A stretch of DNA of 64,000 bases, from positions 496,001-560,000 of the forward strand of contig NZ_MINN01000074.1 of NCBI RefSeq assembly GCF_001877785.1, given 5' to 3'. The notes under the pieces were generated by a model. That model had not been told where the DNA came from. It saw only the letters and a list, made by a program, of their open reading frames with translations, and did not search any database. Below, one piece after another: positions 38,782 to 48,141 of this stretch. Origin of the DNA: Rossellomorea aquimaris (GTDB lineage: Bacteria; Bacillota; Bacilli; Bacillales; Bacillaceae_B). Positions within the stretch are counted from its first letter, which is position 1. Each line of letters opens with the position of its first letter. The translations under genes were made by a program, and so were the position numbers.

Positions 38782-40947
38782 CTATTGATCAAGTTTTAAC
38801 TTTGCGAGTGCATCGGCGAGGGCCGTGTTCACCGGTTCATCTTTTTGCTGCGTCTTTAAGTATTGATTCACATCACGCTTACTTGCCTTATTATGCTTCT
38901 CTTTCTTTCTCCGCTCATTGAAGGTTGAAAGTTTTTCTTTATGGCCGCATACGCACACGAACAGCTGGCCGTCTCCTTCTCCGCGAAGTTCTAAACGTTT
39001 GTGACAATTCGGGCACCGGGCATTCGTTTTCTTGCTGATATTTTTACGGTGACCGCATTCCCGGTCCTGGCAGACCAATTTCTTTCCGTTTTTATTTTTG
39101 ATCTCCAGCATGAGGTTTCCGCAATCCGGACATTTTGTTCCAGTCAGGTTATCATGTGAGAATTTCTTATTGGAATTTTTAATTTCATGAACTGACTTTT
39201 TCGTATATGTTTTTATTTCTTCTATAAATTCGCGTTTTTTCATCGAACCCTTTGCGATTCTATCAAGTTTCAGCTCCCACTCGGCTGTGAGGGAAGGTGA
39301 ACGCAGCTCTTCAGGCGCCAGGTCCAGTAATTGTTTTCCTTTGGAAGTAAGGTGGATTTCTTTCCCTTTTTGTTCCATCGAGCCTGAATTAAAGAGCTTA
39401 TCAATGATGTCGGCGCGGGTTGCAACCGTTCCAAGGCCGCCTGTCTCCCCTATCGTTTCCAAAAGCTCCTTGTTGCTTTCTTTCATGAATCCTGCTGGAT
39501 TTTCCATCGCGGCAAGCAGCGTCCCCTCATTAAAACGACCAGGAGGAGTGGTCTGCCCTTCCGTTTCGCTTATAGAAAGCAGTCTGAGTTCAGTCCCTTT
39601 TTCCATTTTCCCCAGTAACTGATCTTCATCCGTTTCAAATCCATATACTTCTTTCCAGCCTTTTTCTTTTACCCTTTTGCCTTTTGTATGGAAATGCACC
39701 TTGCCGACAGTCATTTCAACTCTCGTCTGTTCATATTGATATGGAGGCAGGAATATCGCGAGAAAACGTTTGACGATCAAGTCATAAATTTTTGCTTCCC
39801 TGTCAGAAAGCTTTCCAAAGAAAGCCGTCTCCTCAGTAGGGATGATGGCATGGTGATCACTTACTTTCCGGTCATCGACATAGGCATTAGACAGCTTCAG
39901 GGAGCTTTGCAGAGCTTTATTTGCAGCAGGCCGGAAAGGCTGGACGTTGACTGCCTTCAGACGGTCCTTTAGTGTATCCGTAATATCAGATGACAAATGC
40001 TTACTGTCGGTACGCGGATAGGTTACGAGTTTATGCTGTTCATAAAGCTTTTGCATGATCGACAGTGTTTCCTTGGCGCCGAACCCATAGATCTTATAGG
40101 CATCTTTTTGCAATTCCGTCAGATCGTAGAGTGACGGTGCATACTGTTTTTTCAACGTCGTTTGTACAGAAGTGACGGTGCCGCTTTTCACATTTTTCAG
40201 TGACGTCAGGATACCGTTGATTTCATCTTTGGAGAACGTTTTCGTATCCCCTTTTGAGTTAGTCCATAGAAAGGTCCCTTTATCCGTAACCGCTTTAATG
40301 CCGTAGTACGTCTTAGGGTTGAACTTCCTGATTTCCTCTTCCCTCTGTTCGATTATACTCAACGTGGGAGTCTGCACCCGCCCGCAGGAAAGCTGAGCAT
40401 TATACTTGGTCGTCAATGCCCGTGTTGCGTTCATGCCCACATACCAGTCTGCTTCTGACCTTGCCTGGGCAGCCTGAAATAAATTTTCATAACCTTTTGC
40501 GTCCTTGAGCTTATTGAAACCTTCTTTAATCGCTTTATCCGTCACGGAAGAGATCCAAAGCCGTTTAAGAGGTTTTTGCACTCTCGCTTTTTCGATGATC
40601 CAGCGTGCAACGAGCTCCCCTTCCCGTCCCGCATCCGTGGCAATGACAATTTCACCGACATCCTGACGGTTCACCTGGGATTTTACTGCATTGAACTGCT
40701 TTCCGGTTTTCTTGATCACCACAAGTTTCAATGCTGGGGGCATCATAGGCAGATCTTCCAGATTCCATGTTTTGTATTTATCATCATAAGTCTCTGGATC
40801 TGCGAGTGTGACAAGATGCCCAAGTGCCCAGGTCACGATATATTTATTTCCTTCAATGAATCCATTACCCTTTTTCGTGCAATTCAGCACCCTTGCAATA
40901 TCTCTGCCGACAGAAGGTTTTTCTGCAAGCACCAATGTCTTTTTCAT
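38782..40947 (-). CDS. topB: DNA topoisomerase III
   Basis: A 721-residue type IA topoisomerase that relaxes negative supercoils and decatenates DNA. The N-terminal TOPRIM domain has EKPSVGRDIARVL and the metal-binding ATDAGREGELVARW. The active-site tyrosine is in LVTYPRTDSKHL near residue 311. C-terminal cysteine pairs (CPDCGNLML, CQDRECGH, CPNCHKRLEL, CVCGHKEK) form zinc-ribbon-like units. The length matches B. subtilis TopB. It is alone, divergent from the YeiH-like gene. Confidence 0.97.
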   Translation of the reverse strand: MKKTLVLAEKPSVGRDIARVLNCTKKGNGFIEGNKYIVTWALGHLVTLADPETYDDKYKTWNLEDLPMMPPALKLVVIKKTGKQFNAVKSQVNRQDVGEIVIATDAGREGELVARWIIEKARVQKPLKRLWISSVTDKAIKEGFNKLKDAKGYENLFQAAQARSEADWYVGMNATRALTTKYNAQLSCGRVQTPTLSIIEQREEEIRKFNPKTYYGIKAVTDKGTFLWTNSKGDTKTFSKDEINGILTSLKNVKSGTVTSVQTTLKKQYAPSLYDLTELQKDAYKIYGFGAKETLSIMQKLYEQHKLVTYPRTDSKHLSSDITDTLKDRLKAVNVQPFRPAANKALQSSLKLSNAYVDDRKVSDHHAIIPTEETAFFGKLSDREAKIYDLIVKRFLAIFLPPYQYEQTRVEMTVGKVHFHTKGKRVKEKGWKEVYGFETDEDQLLGKMEKGTELRLLSISETEGQTTPPGRFNEGTLLAAMENPAGFMKESNKELLETIGETGGLGTVATRADIIDKLFNSGSMEQKGKEIHLTSKGKQLLDLAPEELRSPSLTAEWELKLDRIAKGSMKKREFIEEIKTYTKKSVHEIKNSNKKFSHDNLTGTKCPDCGNLMLEIKNKNGKKLVCQDRECGHRKNISKKTNARCPNCHKRLELRGEGDGQLFVCVCGHKEKLSTFNERRKKEKHNKASKRDVNQYLKTQQKDEPVNTALADALAKLKLDQ

Positions 40948-41081
40948 AATAAAATCCTTTCAACAAAAATCTTAGAGTATCTTCCTATAGTAACATAAAA
41001 AGTGTACCGTTATGGTTCCCCTTTACTCTCATAATATATTATACTTAGAAAATGGATTTTTAAAGAAGGAGCTATACAACC

Positions 41082-42068
41082 GTGCAAAAGCAATTAAAGA
41101 AATTCCTCCCGAGGGAAACGATCGGGATTGTTTTCATTTTAATAATCAGTATGGTTTCAAAAGTATTAGGCTCGTGGTTTCCCCTGGCCGGAAGCCTTTT
41201 ATTCGCCATTATCCTCGGAATGATTTTGCGGAATGCAATCAATCTTCCAAACTCGTGGGACCCCGGCATTCAATTCACGTTAAAGAAGCTGTTAAAAGTG
41301 GCCATTGTATGCCTTGGAGTGGGGTTGAGCCTCTTGGAAATTATGAAAATCGGCCAATCGGCATTATGGATCATTTTCATTTCGGTCACCGCTGGCATCA
41401 GTGTCACCTATGCAGTGGGCAGGATACTGGGCATCAACACCAGGCTGAGCCTATTGATCGGGATAGGAACGAGCATCTGCGGAGCCACTGCCATTTCTGC
41501 GGTAAAGGGAATCATCGGGGCAAAAGAGAATGAAACAGCATACGCATTGTCCACCATCGTTTTCTTCAATATCATCGCATTCATTTTTTATCCGATCATC
41601 GGACATCTGCTGGGATTTTCACAGCATGAATTTGGGATATGGGCGGGGACAGCCGTTCATGATACATCCTCGGCTGTAGCCGTCGGTTACAGTTATGGTG
41701 ATATTTCGGGTGAGGTTGCCACTACTGTGAAACTGGCCCGTACCCTCTTCCTGATCCCTGTCATGTTTCTGCTGCCATTTATGTTAAGGGACGAGGCCTC
41801 TACTGGTGCAGTATCATTCAAGAAAGCCTTTCCGTGGTTCATCATCCTTTTTCTTGGAGTATCGATACTTCATACCATTGGAGTCATACCAGTATTTGTA
41901 GAAGAAACCCTTAATTCTCTTTCGAAGTTCATGATCATCATGGTGATGGCTGCGGTCGGACTTGGGGTCAGGATCAAGGATCTTTCCAAGCTTGGTTTCA
42001 AACCCCTTCTGACCGGGTTGATCGCATCCGTTACCTGTGCAGTCATCAGTCTATTATTCATTTTATGA
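41082..42068 (+). CDS. YeiH/UPF0324 family putative sulfate exporter
   Basis: A 328-residue membrane protein of the YeiH (UPF0324, PSE) family with ten or more hydrophobic helices. Conserved stretches are VAIVCLGVGLSLLEI, GTSICGATAISAVKGII and AGTAVHDTSSAVAVGYSYG. The family is called putative sulfate exporter, with thin experimental support; export of sulfite or another organic sulfonate product has been proposed for relatives. It starts at GTG with AAGGAG 10 bp upstream. Proximity to the sulfation locus (7 kb) is probably coincidental. Confidence 0.85.
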   Translation: MQKQLKKFLPRETIGIVFILIISMVSKVLGSWFPLAGSLLFAIILGMILRNAINLPNSWDPGIQFTLKKLLKVAIVCLGVGLSLLEIMKIGQSALWIIFISVTAGISVTYAVGRILGINTRLSLLIGIGTSICGATAISAVKGIIGAKENETAYALSTIVFFNIIAFIFYPIIGHLLGFSQHEFGIWAGTAVHDTSSAVAVGYSYGDISGEVATTVKLARTLFLIPVMFLLPFMLRDEASTGAVSFKKAFPWFIILFLGVSILHTIGVIPVFVEETLNSLSKFMIIMVMAAVGLGVRIKDLSKLGFKPLLTGLIASVTCAVISLLFIL

Positions 42069-42073
42069 TAACC

Positions 42074-42104
42074 AAAAAGGCAGCTTGCAAACAGCTGCCT
42101 TTTT
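42074..42104 (+). terminator. Terminator of YeiH-like gene
   Basis: AAAAAGGCAGCT/AGCTGCCTTTTT stem with a short loop, 6 bp after the stop. Confidence 0.9.
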
Positions 42105-42111
42105 AATTTAT

Positions 42112-42143
42112 AAAAATAAAAAAGAGCATCCATGAGACGCTCT
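42112..42143 (-). terminator. cotE terminator
   Basis: On the minus strand, AGAGC and GCTCT with an 11-nt partly paired loop, followed by TTTTTTATTTTTAT. It lies about 115 bp after the cotE stop. Confidence 0.7.
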
Positions 42144-42259
42144 TGTAAGATATTCATCATTTTATTCCTTCATGTATGGTTAAAAGTTCGGAAATGAGAC
42201 ATCTCTTATTTGAGTGTTGCAGAAGAAAAACTAGGAAGAGGCCGTCTTCCTAGCACATG

Positions 42260-42796
42260 CTATTCTTCTACTCCCTCTAAGAAGTCTGGGTCTAGCTCTT
42301 CGAATTCTTCATCGTCTAGATCGCAATCCCAGTCGTCATCATCGCAGCCTTCAGGATTAACAAGCACACAGACCTTGGTTTCCCCGATAACTTCTACCAG
42401 GATCTCCCGTTCAACATGAACAATGATTTTATTACCGTTTGGTGAGATAACCGCTTCGCAGCAATTCGGCTGTTGAAGTACGCGCGCACAAACTTCGATA
42501 TCATCGAGGACATCCGGATCACGGTATTTGAGTTTGATTTCATCACAGTAATCGACTCTTTCAGTTACTACAGATGTTTTCGTATTGTCACTGTGAGAGT
42601 ACCATACATTTACTTCAAATGAACCGTGTATTTCCACCTTCTTGCCTACTTTGTGTGCTTCATACTTGTGGTTGATGATCCAGCAGCCTAAAATGCTCGA
42701 TGGATTATGCGGCGGGCTAATCGTATGATGGGATTGTGTGAATTTACGTCCCTTCGCTACGACCGCTTTTGTAATAATCTCTCTATATTCTGCCAT
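42260..42796 (-). CDS. cotE: CotE, outer spore coat morphogenetic protein
   Basis: A 178-residue CotE, which directs assembly of the outer coat around the forespore. The N-terminus [20 protein letters not shown] is nearly identical to B. subtilis. Two CXC-like beta modules follow ([34 protein letters not shown] type). The strongly acidic C-terminal tail ([16 protein letters not shown]) is the region that recruits outer coat proteins. The ATG at 42796 has GGAGG 9 bp upstream. Two sporulation promoters are predicted upstream. In B. subtilis it is followed by mutS, not so here. Confidence 0.97.
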   Translation of the reverse strand: MAEYREIITKAVVAKGRKFTQSHHTISPPHNPSSILGCWIINHKYEAHKVGKKVEIHGSFEVNVWYSHSDNTKTSVVTERVDYCDEIKLKYRDPDVLDDIEVCARVLQQPNCCEAVISPNGNKIIVHVEREILVEVIGETKVCVLVNPEGCDDDDWDCDLDDEEFEELDPDFLEGVEE

Positions 42797-42826
42797 TCGA
42801 GCGAACCTCCTCATTCATTTTCAATT

Positions 42827-42835
42827 CATCTTATG
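42827..42835 (-). promoter_or_regulatory. Sigma-K-like -10 of cotE (proximal promoter)
   Basis: On the minus strand, CATAAGATG (consensus CATANNNTA, one mismatch) is preceded at 17 bp by AC. It lies 30 bp before the start codon. A sigma-K promoter is the known proximal promoter of B. subtilis cotE. Confidence 0.5.
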
Positions 42836-42898
42836 CGACTGTCTAGGTGTTTGTGCGAGAAAATTTTATTGCATAATGGGATTGTTGCGAGATAATGT

Positions 42899-42926
42899 AT
42901 TGTATGCGAATACCCATTGAATGTTC
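42899..42926 (-). promoter_or_regulatory. Sigma-E promoter of cotE (distal promoter)
   Basis: On the minus strand, GAACATT (42920-42926) and the perfect -10 CATACAAT (42899-42906) are 13 bp apart, a good fit to sigma-E. It corresponds to the distal promoter of B. subtilis cotE. Confidence 0.7.
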
Positions 42927-42990
42927 CCTAAAAGGTATTTCGGGCGATTAATAATGAGGGTTCCTAAGCAGTTTATATCTGCCTTTCTAC

Positions 42991-43225
42991 ACCGCTATTG
43001 ATTTCCGTGCAAGACTTTGCCTTCCGCGAGCGAGCGTGAAGCCTCAACATTTCTTAAGCATTAACTGTCTAGCTGCAGGGCTTAGAGGCACCGGTCATGA
43101 GCCAAACCGACCAAGAAGGCAAAGAACGCCTCCCAGGCCAATTCGCCTTTTGCCACACGCCTCTCTTCAAAGCTCCTCCGCTTTTCAGTTAGGAGTCTTC
43201 GTCTTCCACTCCAATCAAAAGCTGG
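42991..43225. repeat. Dispersed repeat A, copy 3, with nested repeat B
   Basis: Outer left end ACCGCTATTGATTTCCGTGC, as in copy 1. The right end has AGGAGTCTTCG, then ACTCCAATCA and GCTGG, as in copy 2. The middle is replaced by repeat B (43066-43187). The plus-strand frame 43036-43293 that crosses it is not a gene. Confidence 0.78.
43066..43187. repeat. Dispersed repeat B, copy 2
   Basis: About 120 bp with CTAGCTGCAGGGCTTAGAGG, CCAAGAAGGCAAAGAACGCC and CGCCTCTCTTCAAAGC, nearly the same as 10920-11040 and in the same position within repeat A. Confidence 0.8.
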
Positions 43226-43247
43226 AAAGGCCTTTTATTAAGAAAGA

Positions 43248-43283
43248 CCAATGCCATGAAGAGAATTTTCTTCATGGCATTGG
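43248..43283 (-). terminator. Probable miaB-ricA terminator
   Basis: A 15-bp perfect stem (CCAATGCCATGAAGA with TCTTCATGGCATTGG, 6-nt loop) lies 36 bp after the ricA stop. The following minus-strand tail TCTTTCTT is only moderately T-rich. Confidence 0.65.
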
Positions 43284-43318
43284 CCTTGTTTAACATAAAA
43301 TTATATTTTCTTACTTTT

Positions 43319-43750
43319 TTATGAGCAGCTTCCCGGTGTTGAGTTTTTGACCTGGGAGCCGGTTTCCCCGCGGAGGATATCCCCGCCTGTTGATTCGATG
43401 ATGTGGTCCGTTACATTGTTGGAAATCACGGATGCCACGATTTGAAGCAGATCATTCACATCTGTCTGTGACTCCTTGAATTGCTGCACGACAGGGATCT
43501 CATCGATTTCTTTTTCAAGATTTTCAATTTTAGCTTCCACCATTTTCAGTGCTTCTGTTTTTCCATAGTGTTGGAAGTTAACAGCCTGCTTCTGCAGACT
43601 TTTGATGCTTGCGATCATTTCACGCACTTTTTGGTTTTCGTGAATCTGCGCTTCAGCGCGCTTGAAGAAGTCTACTTCCTCTGTTTCGGCGATCATTTCC
43701 GCCAGTTCTTCTGCTCTCTTCATGATATCGTCTTTTGTGTATTTTGACAT
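43319..43750 (-). CDS. ricA: RicA (YmcA), RNA-processing and development regulator
   Basis: A 143-residue RicA/YmcA protein. It contains the conserved EEVDFFKRAEAQIHEN, KSLQKQAVN and the C-terminal STGGDILRGETGSQV, with a cysteine near the end (SCS). RicA with RicF and RicT forms the Y-complex, which carries Fe-S clusters and acts with RNase Y on operon mRNA maturation; it affects biofilm formation, competence and sporulation. It starts 1 bp after the miaB stop, with GAGGTG upstream, so it is co-transcribed with miaB. Confidence 0.95.
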   Translation of the reverse strand: MSKYTKDDIMKRAEELAEMIAETEEVDFFKRAEAQIHENQKVREMIASIKSLQKQAVNFQHYGKTEALKMVEAKIENLEKEIDEIPVVQQFKESQTDVNDLLQIVASVISNNVTDHIIESTGGDILRGETGSQVKNSTPGSCS

Positions 43751-43751
43751 C

Positions 43752-45320
43752 TCACTTCACCTCTGCCGCTTCTTGAAATTCTGAACCTATCTGGCCCACT
43801 TCTACCATTTCACCGTCTAATGACCATGACTTTGTATCAGTAATTTTTACTTTTACAATCTTTCCGATTGCTGTTTTAGGTGCTTTAAAGTTCACCAGCT
43901 TATTTCTTCTTGTATATCCTGCAAGGATTTCAGGGTTTTTCTTGCTTTCCCCATCAACCAGGACTTCAACCGTTGTACCATCATATTTCTTCAGTGCTTT
44001 TGCCGAGTATTCCTGGACGACTGCATTCAGTCTTCTCAGCCTGTCTTTCTTAACTTCCATCGGGACATTATCTTTCATTTTGGCTGCCGGAGTACCTTCA
44101 CGCGGAGAGTATATATATGTGTACGCCGCTTCAAATTCCACTTCACGATAAAGGGAAAGTGTTTCTTCGAATTGCTCTTCCGTTTCATTCGGATAACCGA
44201 CAATGATGTCTGTTGTCAATGCAACATCCGGCATGGCCTGTTTGATTTTCCTGACCAGTTCAAGGAACTGTTCGCGATTATACTTGCGCGCCATGATTTT
44301 CAAAACAGGTGTAGAGCCTGATTGAACCGGCAAGTGGATGTGTTCCACCAGGTTCCCTTTCTTTGCAAGGACTTCGATCAAATGGTCGTCAAAATCCCTC
44401 GGATGGCTCGTAGTGAAGCGGATGCGAGGGATATCGATCTTACGCAGTTCATCCATCAAGTCACCCAGGCCATAATTTTCAAGGTCTTCAATATCTTTAC
44501 CGTACGCGTTTACATTCTGTCCTAGAAGGGTGATCTCCTGGTAACCCTGTGCTGCCAGGTGCCGAACTTCGGCAATGATTTCTTCCGGTCGTCTGCTCCG
44601 TTCTTTTCCGCGTGTATAAGGTACGATACAGTATGTACAGAATTTATCGCATCCGTACATGATGTTCACCCATGCTTTGATGTTGCCGCGGCGGACCTTA
44701 GGGAGATTTTCGATAACATCCCCTTCTTTCGACCAGACCTCGACTACCATTGCTTTCGACATATAGGCATCGGATAAGATCTGTGGAAGACGGTGGATAT
44801 TGTGGGTCCCGAAAATCATATCCACTTGCTGATAGGTCTTCAAAATTTTATTTACTACCGCTTCTTCCTGGGACATACAGCCGCAAACCCCGATCAAAAG
44901 ATCAGGCTTTTCCCGCTTTAAGTGCTTTAAGTGTCCGAGTTCCCCGAATACCTTGTTCTCGGCATTCTCCCGGATCGCACATGTATTCAACAGGATGACA
45001 TCTGCATCTTCTGTCGTGTATGTCGCTTCATAGCCCAGGGACATGAAAATCCCAGCCATGACTTCTGTATCATGTTCATTCATCTGGCAGCCATAAGTAC
45101 GGATGTAAAACTTCTTGCCTTCGCCCAATCCTCTATATTGATCATCAATGGCAAAATCATTATGATATTTCACTTCTTCTTTTCCACGTTTCTTTGCATC
45201 TTTCAATGACGGCGGAATGTAGACACTTTGGAAGTATTTACTGTAATCCTTTTCGGATTTTTTGTCCGATGGAATATCTGACTTCGCCTGCTGCCCGTGT
45301 TTGCGTTGCTCTTCGTTCAT
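43752..45320 (-). CDS. miaB: tRNA methylthiotransferase MiaB
   Basis: A 522-residue MiaB that methylthiolates i6A37 in tRNA to ms2i6A, using the product of MiaA. An extra hydrophilic N-terminal 60-70 residues, usual in Bacillus, is followed by the MTTase domain with [16 protein letters not shown] and cysteines for the auxiliary cluster. The radical SAM motif is in [16 protein letters not shown] near residue 225, and a C-terminal TRAM domain follows. AAAGGGGAG precedes the ATG. It forms an operon with ricA. Confidence 0.97.
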   Translation of the reverse strand: MNEEQRKHGQQAKSDIPSDKKSEKDYSKYFQSVYIPPSLKDAKKRGKEEVKYHNDFAIDDQYRGLGEGKKFYIRTYGCQMNEHDTEVMAGIFMSLGYEATYTTEDADVILLNTCAIRENAENKVFGELGHLKHLKREKPDLLIGVCGCMSQEEAVVNKILKTYQQVDMIFGTHNIHRLPQILSDAYMSKAMVVEVWSKEGDVIENLPKVRRGNIKAWVNIMYGCDKFCTYCIVPYTRGKERSRRPEEIIAEVRHLAAQGYQEITLLGQNVNAYGKDIEDLENYGLGDLMDELRKIDIPRIRFTTSHPRDFDDHLIEVLAKKGNLVEHIHLPVQSGSTPVLKIMARKYNREQFLELVRKIKQAMPDVALTTDIIVGYPNETEEQFEETLSLYREVEFEAAYTYIYSPREGTPAAKMKDNVPMEVKKDRLRRLNAVVQEYSAKALKKYDGTTVEVLVDGESKKNPEILAGYTRRNKLVNFKAPKTAIGKIVKVKITDTKSWSLDGEMVEVGQIGSEFQEAAEVK

Positions 45321-45654
45321 GAAAAACTCCCCTTTCTAACTCTATAACAAACGAAAATAGACCGATTTCTTCTATTATAAAATCCGTATTAGTTAAGCAT
45401 ACAAATACACTTGCACATTATAACAGTATAAAGGTTTTTGGGGGCTTTCACAATAGAGAGCACCAACTGTCGAAATTTGTTCTAAACTACGTTTTCCGGT
45501 TCAAAATTGCAGGATGAGCATGTCGAGCCGCTGGTGAGACCGAATTTTAAAATTGGGCTCCAGCTTAGGAACTGCAGGCAAATTCAACGCATAACGTAAA
45601 GTAAGACAAATACCCAAGGAGGAGATTGAAATAGAAGAAAGAGTAACGCCTCCC
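45321..45654. other. Intergenic region between miaB and the coiled-coil gene
   Basis: 334 bp with divergent control regions. No miaB promoter was called with confidence. On the plus side, a sigma-K-like element lies at 45571-45598 and a strong SD AAGGAGG at 45616-45622. No further gene is supported. Confidence 0.55.
45571..45598 (+). promoter_or_regulatory. Sigma-K-like promoter before the coiled-coil gene
   Basis: CATAACGTA (45590-45598) matches CATANNNTA perfectly, with AC 17 bp upstream (45571-45572). The SD follows 18 bp later. This suggests mother-cell expression in sporulation; short motifs can occur by chance. Confidence 0.4.
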
Positions 45655-46710
45655 ATGTACAACATCGAGAAGCAAGAAACCTTATACCTTCAATCTGAAA
45701 TCCAACAACTAAAAAAGACCCTTCAAAAGGTAAAAGAAAGCTATTCATATGCGGAGGCCAAACATTATAAAGATATTGTCAACGAGAAGGAAAAAGTAAT
45801 TAAGGAACTATATTCTCAAATAATGACACATGAAACAACAGAACATGAACTGATCCGTGATCGAAGCAGATTTCAAGAAGCGAAAGAAAGACTCGAAGAA
45901 GAAATCCTGGAGCTGCACATGCTTCTGCGCAAAAAAGAAGCCACAATCGAGGAGCAGGGAGAAGCACTGAATAAATTGGATAAAGAGCTCCTTCAATACG
46001 AATTAAGTCAAAAAAACCTTTCAACAACCTTGAACAAGGTTGAAGATCTCAATCAGAAGCTGTCTTCACAAAACGAACAGCTTTTGAATGACAATAAAAA
46101 CCTAGTAAGCAAGTCCGAAGCGATGAAAGCACAAATCAAGAGCCAAAAAGATCACATAAAGGATCTGAATAAAGCACTGAACCATTCGGAGGAAACAAAA
46201 AAAGAAATCCTATTTAATTTGATCTCGCAAACTGAAGAACTGGAGAAGCTGACAGCCGAACGCAGTCATACACTTGCTGCATTAGAGTCATCCAAAGAAC
46301 AGCTTATATCCGCAGAGAAAGAAAAGATTCAATTTGTGAAGGACATCTTCCAGCAATATGAGAAGACGATCGAAGAGAATGATTGGTGGCTCTCATCACA
46401 ATTTGCAGACATCGATAAACGGGCAAATGAGCAGGAAGAAAAAATGGAACAACTCGAGACCGTTCATGCTTCTCGTTTTTCAAAACAAAACAAAATGATA
46501 AACTCAAAATTCAAGGATGTTGAAGAAACTTTCAGTCACTTTATTGGAGAAATCGATTCCCTCAGAGAAACCAACGAAAAGCTGACTCGCCATTTATTCG
46601 AAATGAAGCGGATGATAGATAAACAAAAAAGAAATCAGTCTCAGCTGATCCAGAACCTTCCGGTGGAAACGGTTTATGACCATGAGAGCACTCAATCAAA
46701 AAACAATTGA
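45655..46710 (+). CDS. Long coiled-coil protein, unknown function
   Basis: I do not recognise this 351-residue protein. Nearly its whole length is charged and heptad-like (for example LQSEIQQLKKTLQKVKES, EERLEEEILELHMLL), predicting an extended coiled coil, with a break around EENDWWLSSQFADID (near residue 240). There is no signal peptide, membrane segment or motor domain. The first in-frame ATG (45655) lacks an SD. A strong SD at 45616 sits 8 bp before an in-frame ATA (45631), so translation may begin there at a rare codon. The sigma-K-like promoter suggests a possible spore-related structural role. Confidence 0.7.
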   Translation: MYNIEKQETLYLQSEIQQLKKTLQKVKESYSYAEAKHYKDIVNEKEKVIKELYSQIMTHETTEHELIRDRSRFQEAKERLEEEILELHMLLRKKEATIEEQGEALNKLDKELLQYELSQKNLSTTLNKVEDLNQKLSSQNEQLLNDNKNLVSKSEAMKAQIKSQKDHIKDLNKALNHSEETKKEILFNLISQTEELEKLTAERSHTLAALESSKEQLISAEKEKIQFVKDIFQQYEKTIEENDWWLSSQFADIDKRANEQEEKMEQLETVHASRFSKQNKMINSKFKDVEETFSHFIGEIDSLRETNEKLTRHLFEMKRMIDKQKRNQSQLIQNLPVETVYDHESTQSKNN

Positions 46711-46754
46711 AAAAAGGACGTATTGAGTACAGCTTCATCTCAATACGTCCTTTT
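46711..46754. terminator. Bidirectional terminator between convergent genes
   Basis: A 12-bp perfect stem GGACGTATTGAG/CTCAATACGTCC with an 11-nt loop and A/T runs on both sides ends the coiled-coil gene and the 404-residue gene. Confidence 0.9.
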
Positions 46755-46757
46755 CGA

Positions 46758-47972
46758 TTAAAATGTTATCATGATTTTATTATTCGAACTTAATTGCAGA
46801 TTCTCTTCTTCGAAGTATACAAATCCCAGTATGGTTGATGTTTCCTGTTCACTTAAGTTATCAACCGTGAACTGAATCCCCTCGATGCCTGTTGTTTCTC
46901 CGGGATGGAGCTCCATTCCCTGAATCGGCTCTATCCAGTATTCCCCCGTGGAATAAGCTTTTTCTAACCAATCTTTCCCACTGTACTTCCACCCTTCCGC
47001 CCCCATTTCCCCCTGCACGGAAAAAATTTCACTCATCTCGGGAGGCAGGATCTGTCCACCTATTTCAATTTTTTCAGGCGGATCAACTCTGAAGCAGATT
47101 TTTGGATTATTAAGTACAACGTTTCCTGTGTTTTTGATAATGAAATCCGCTTTGATGGTGTATTTTTCTGTTTTGCGGTTGGGGATGAGGTTGTAGTCGA
47201 AGTATACTTCTGCTTTCGACTCCCTTGAAATGATTTTTTTGTTTCTTTTCCTTATTTTAGCCTGTTCATATTCATCCTCGCTGATTATATCTATATCTTT
47301 ATCTGTCTTTTTGCTTTTCGGCTTTTGAACCTTTGATGCGATACGGGCACTTTTAAAAGATAATAAATTGAGTAAATTCAAATCGAGAACATTTGCTTTT
47401 CTGCTTTGTATAAAAGATTTTAATACACAGTTAGTCAGCAAATATTCCAATTGTGCCATCAGTTCCTCATTTTGTATTTCATACTCAACGATGCATTTAA
47501 GATGTGAGCACCGGTGATTGTTTGAAATCAATTTATATCCTTTAAACTCAACGTACTCTCTGTATAAATGGATCACTTTCGAAAAATCGATTGAGTTAAG
47601 TCTGCTGTTCAATCCTAAATAAAGAGATGGCTTTCCCGATTCGATACTTGCAAATGAAACTTCCATGTATAAATCATCATCACTGAATACCGTGTCTTGC
47701 TCCCTCGAACCCACTTGGATCCCATAGGGGTCCAAAAACGATTTTAATCTTTTTTTCAAATTAGTTACCGCTTCCAGTTCAGCACCTTTAACAACTAACC
47801 AGACTTTTTTTCCTTTTAAATAACTCCAGATCTCAATACTATGATTGTTTTCGTATAAATAGAATTGCAGATCATTCTCTGCACATAAGAATTGAAGTGA
47901 CGGGATTGATTCGTGGGAGACCTCTCCCCATTCTTCACCATTAAGAATTAATTTCAAATCCAAGCGAATCAC
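46758..47972 (-). CDS. Unrecognised 404-residue protein
   Basis: No family is recognised. The first 200 residues look like a mixed alpha/beta soluble domain with paired segments (SLQFLCAENDLQFYLYENN; KPSLYLGLNSRLNSIDFSK). A basic linker rich in Lys and Arg (about residues 215-250) joins a beta-rich C-terminal part resembling Ig-like or NEW3-type domains (ADFIIKNTGNVVLNNPKICF, LHPGETTGIEGIQF). No signal peptide is seen, so it is probably cytoplasmic. The start is uncertain: GTG at 47972 abuts its SD, while TTG at 47963 has better spacing. It converges on the coiled-coil gene. Confidence 0.7.
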   Translation of the reverse strand: MIRLDLKLILNGEEWGEVSHESIPSLQFLCAENDLQFYLYENNHSIEIWSYLKGKKVWLVVKGAELEAVTNLKKRLKSFLDPYGIQVGSREQDTVFSDDDLYMEVSFASIESGKPSLYLGLNSRLNSIDFSKVIHLYREYVEFKGYKLISNNHRCSHLKCIVEYEIQNEELMAQLEYLLTNCVLKSFIQSRKANVLDLNLLNLLSFKSARIASKVQKPKSKKTDKDIDIISEDEYEQAKIRKRNKKIISRESKAEVYFDYNLIPNRKTEKYTIKADFIIKNTGNVVLNNPKICFRVDPPEKIEIGGQILPPEMSEIFSVQGEMGAEGWKYSGKDWLEKAYSTGEYWIEPIQGMELHPGETTGIEGIQFTVDNLSEQETSTILGFVYFEEENLQLSSNNKIMITF

Positions 47973-48086
47973 ACCCTTTTTCCCGAAATTAATATCTTTC
48001 CATTTGTATGATTCATCTTTCGTATTTATGAAGATATAGGTATTTGATTATTTTTGAAAAATGCCCTCTCCGAATTTTCCTCCTCA

Positions 48087-48095
48087 CATAAAATA
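48087..48095 (+). promoter_or_regulatory. Sigma-K-like -10 element upstream of sat
   Basis: CATAAAATA matches CATANNNTA, 46 bp before the ATG of sat. The AC expected 16-17 bp upstream is absent, so the call is weak by itself. It gains weight from similar elements before the other units of the locus. Confidence 0.35.
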
Positions 48096-48141
48096 ATAGA
48101 GAGAATATTTGAAACCAGAAAAGAAAGGAGAAACTTTTCTT

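Noticed and set aside
43036..43293. Plus-strand frame of 85 codons
   Set aside because: It covers repeat B and a terminator hairpin; no SD.
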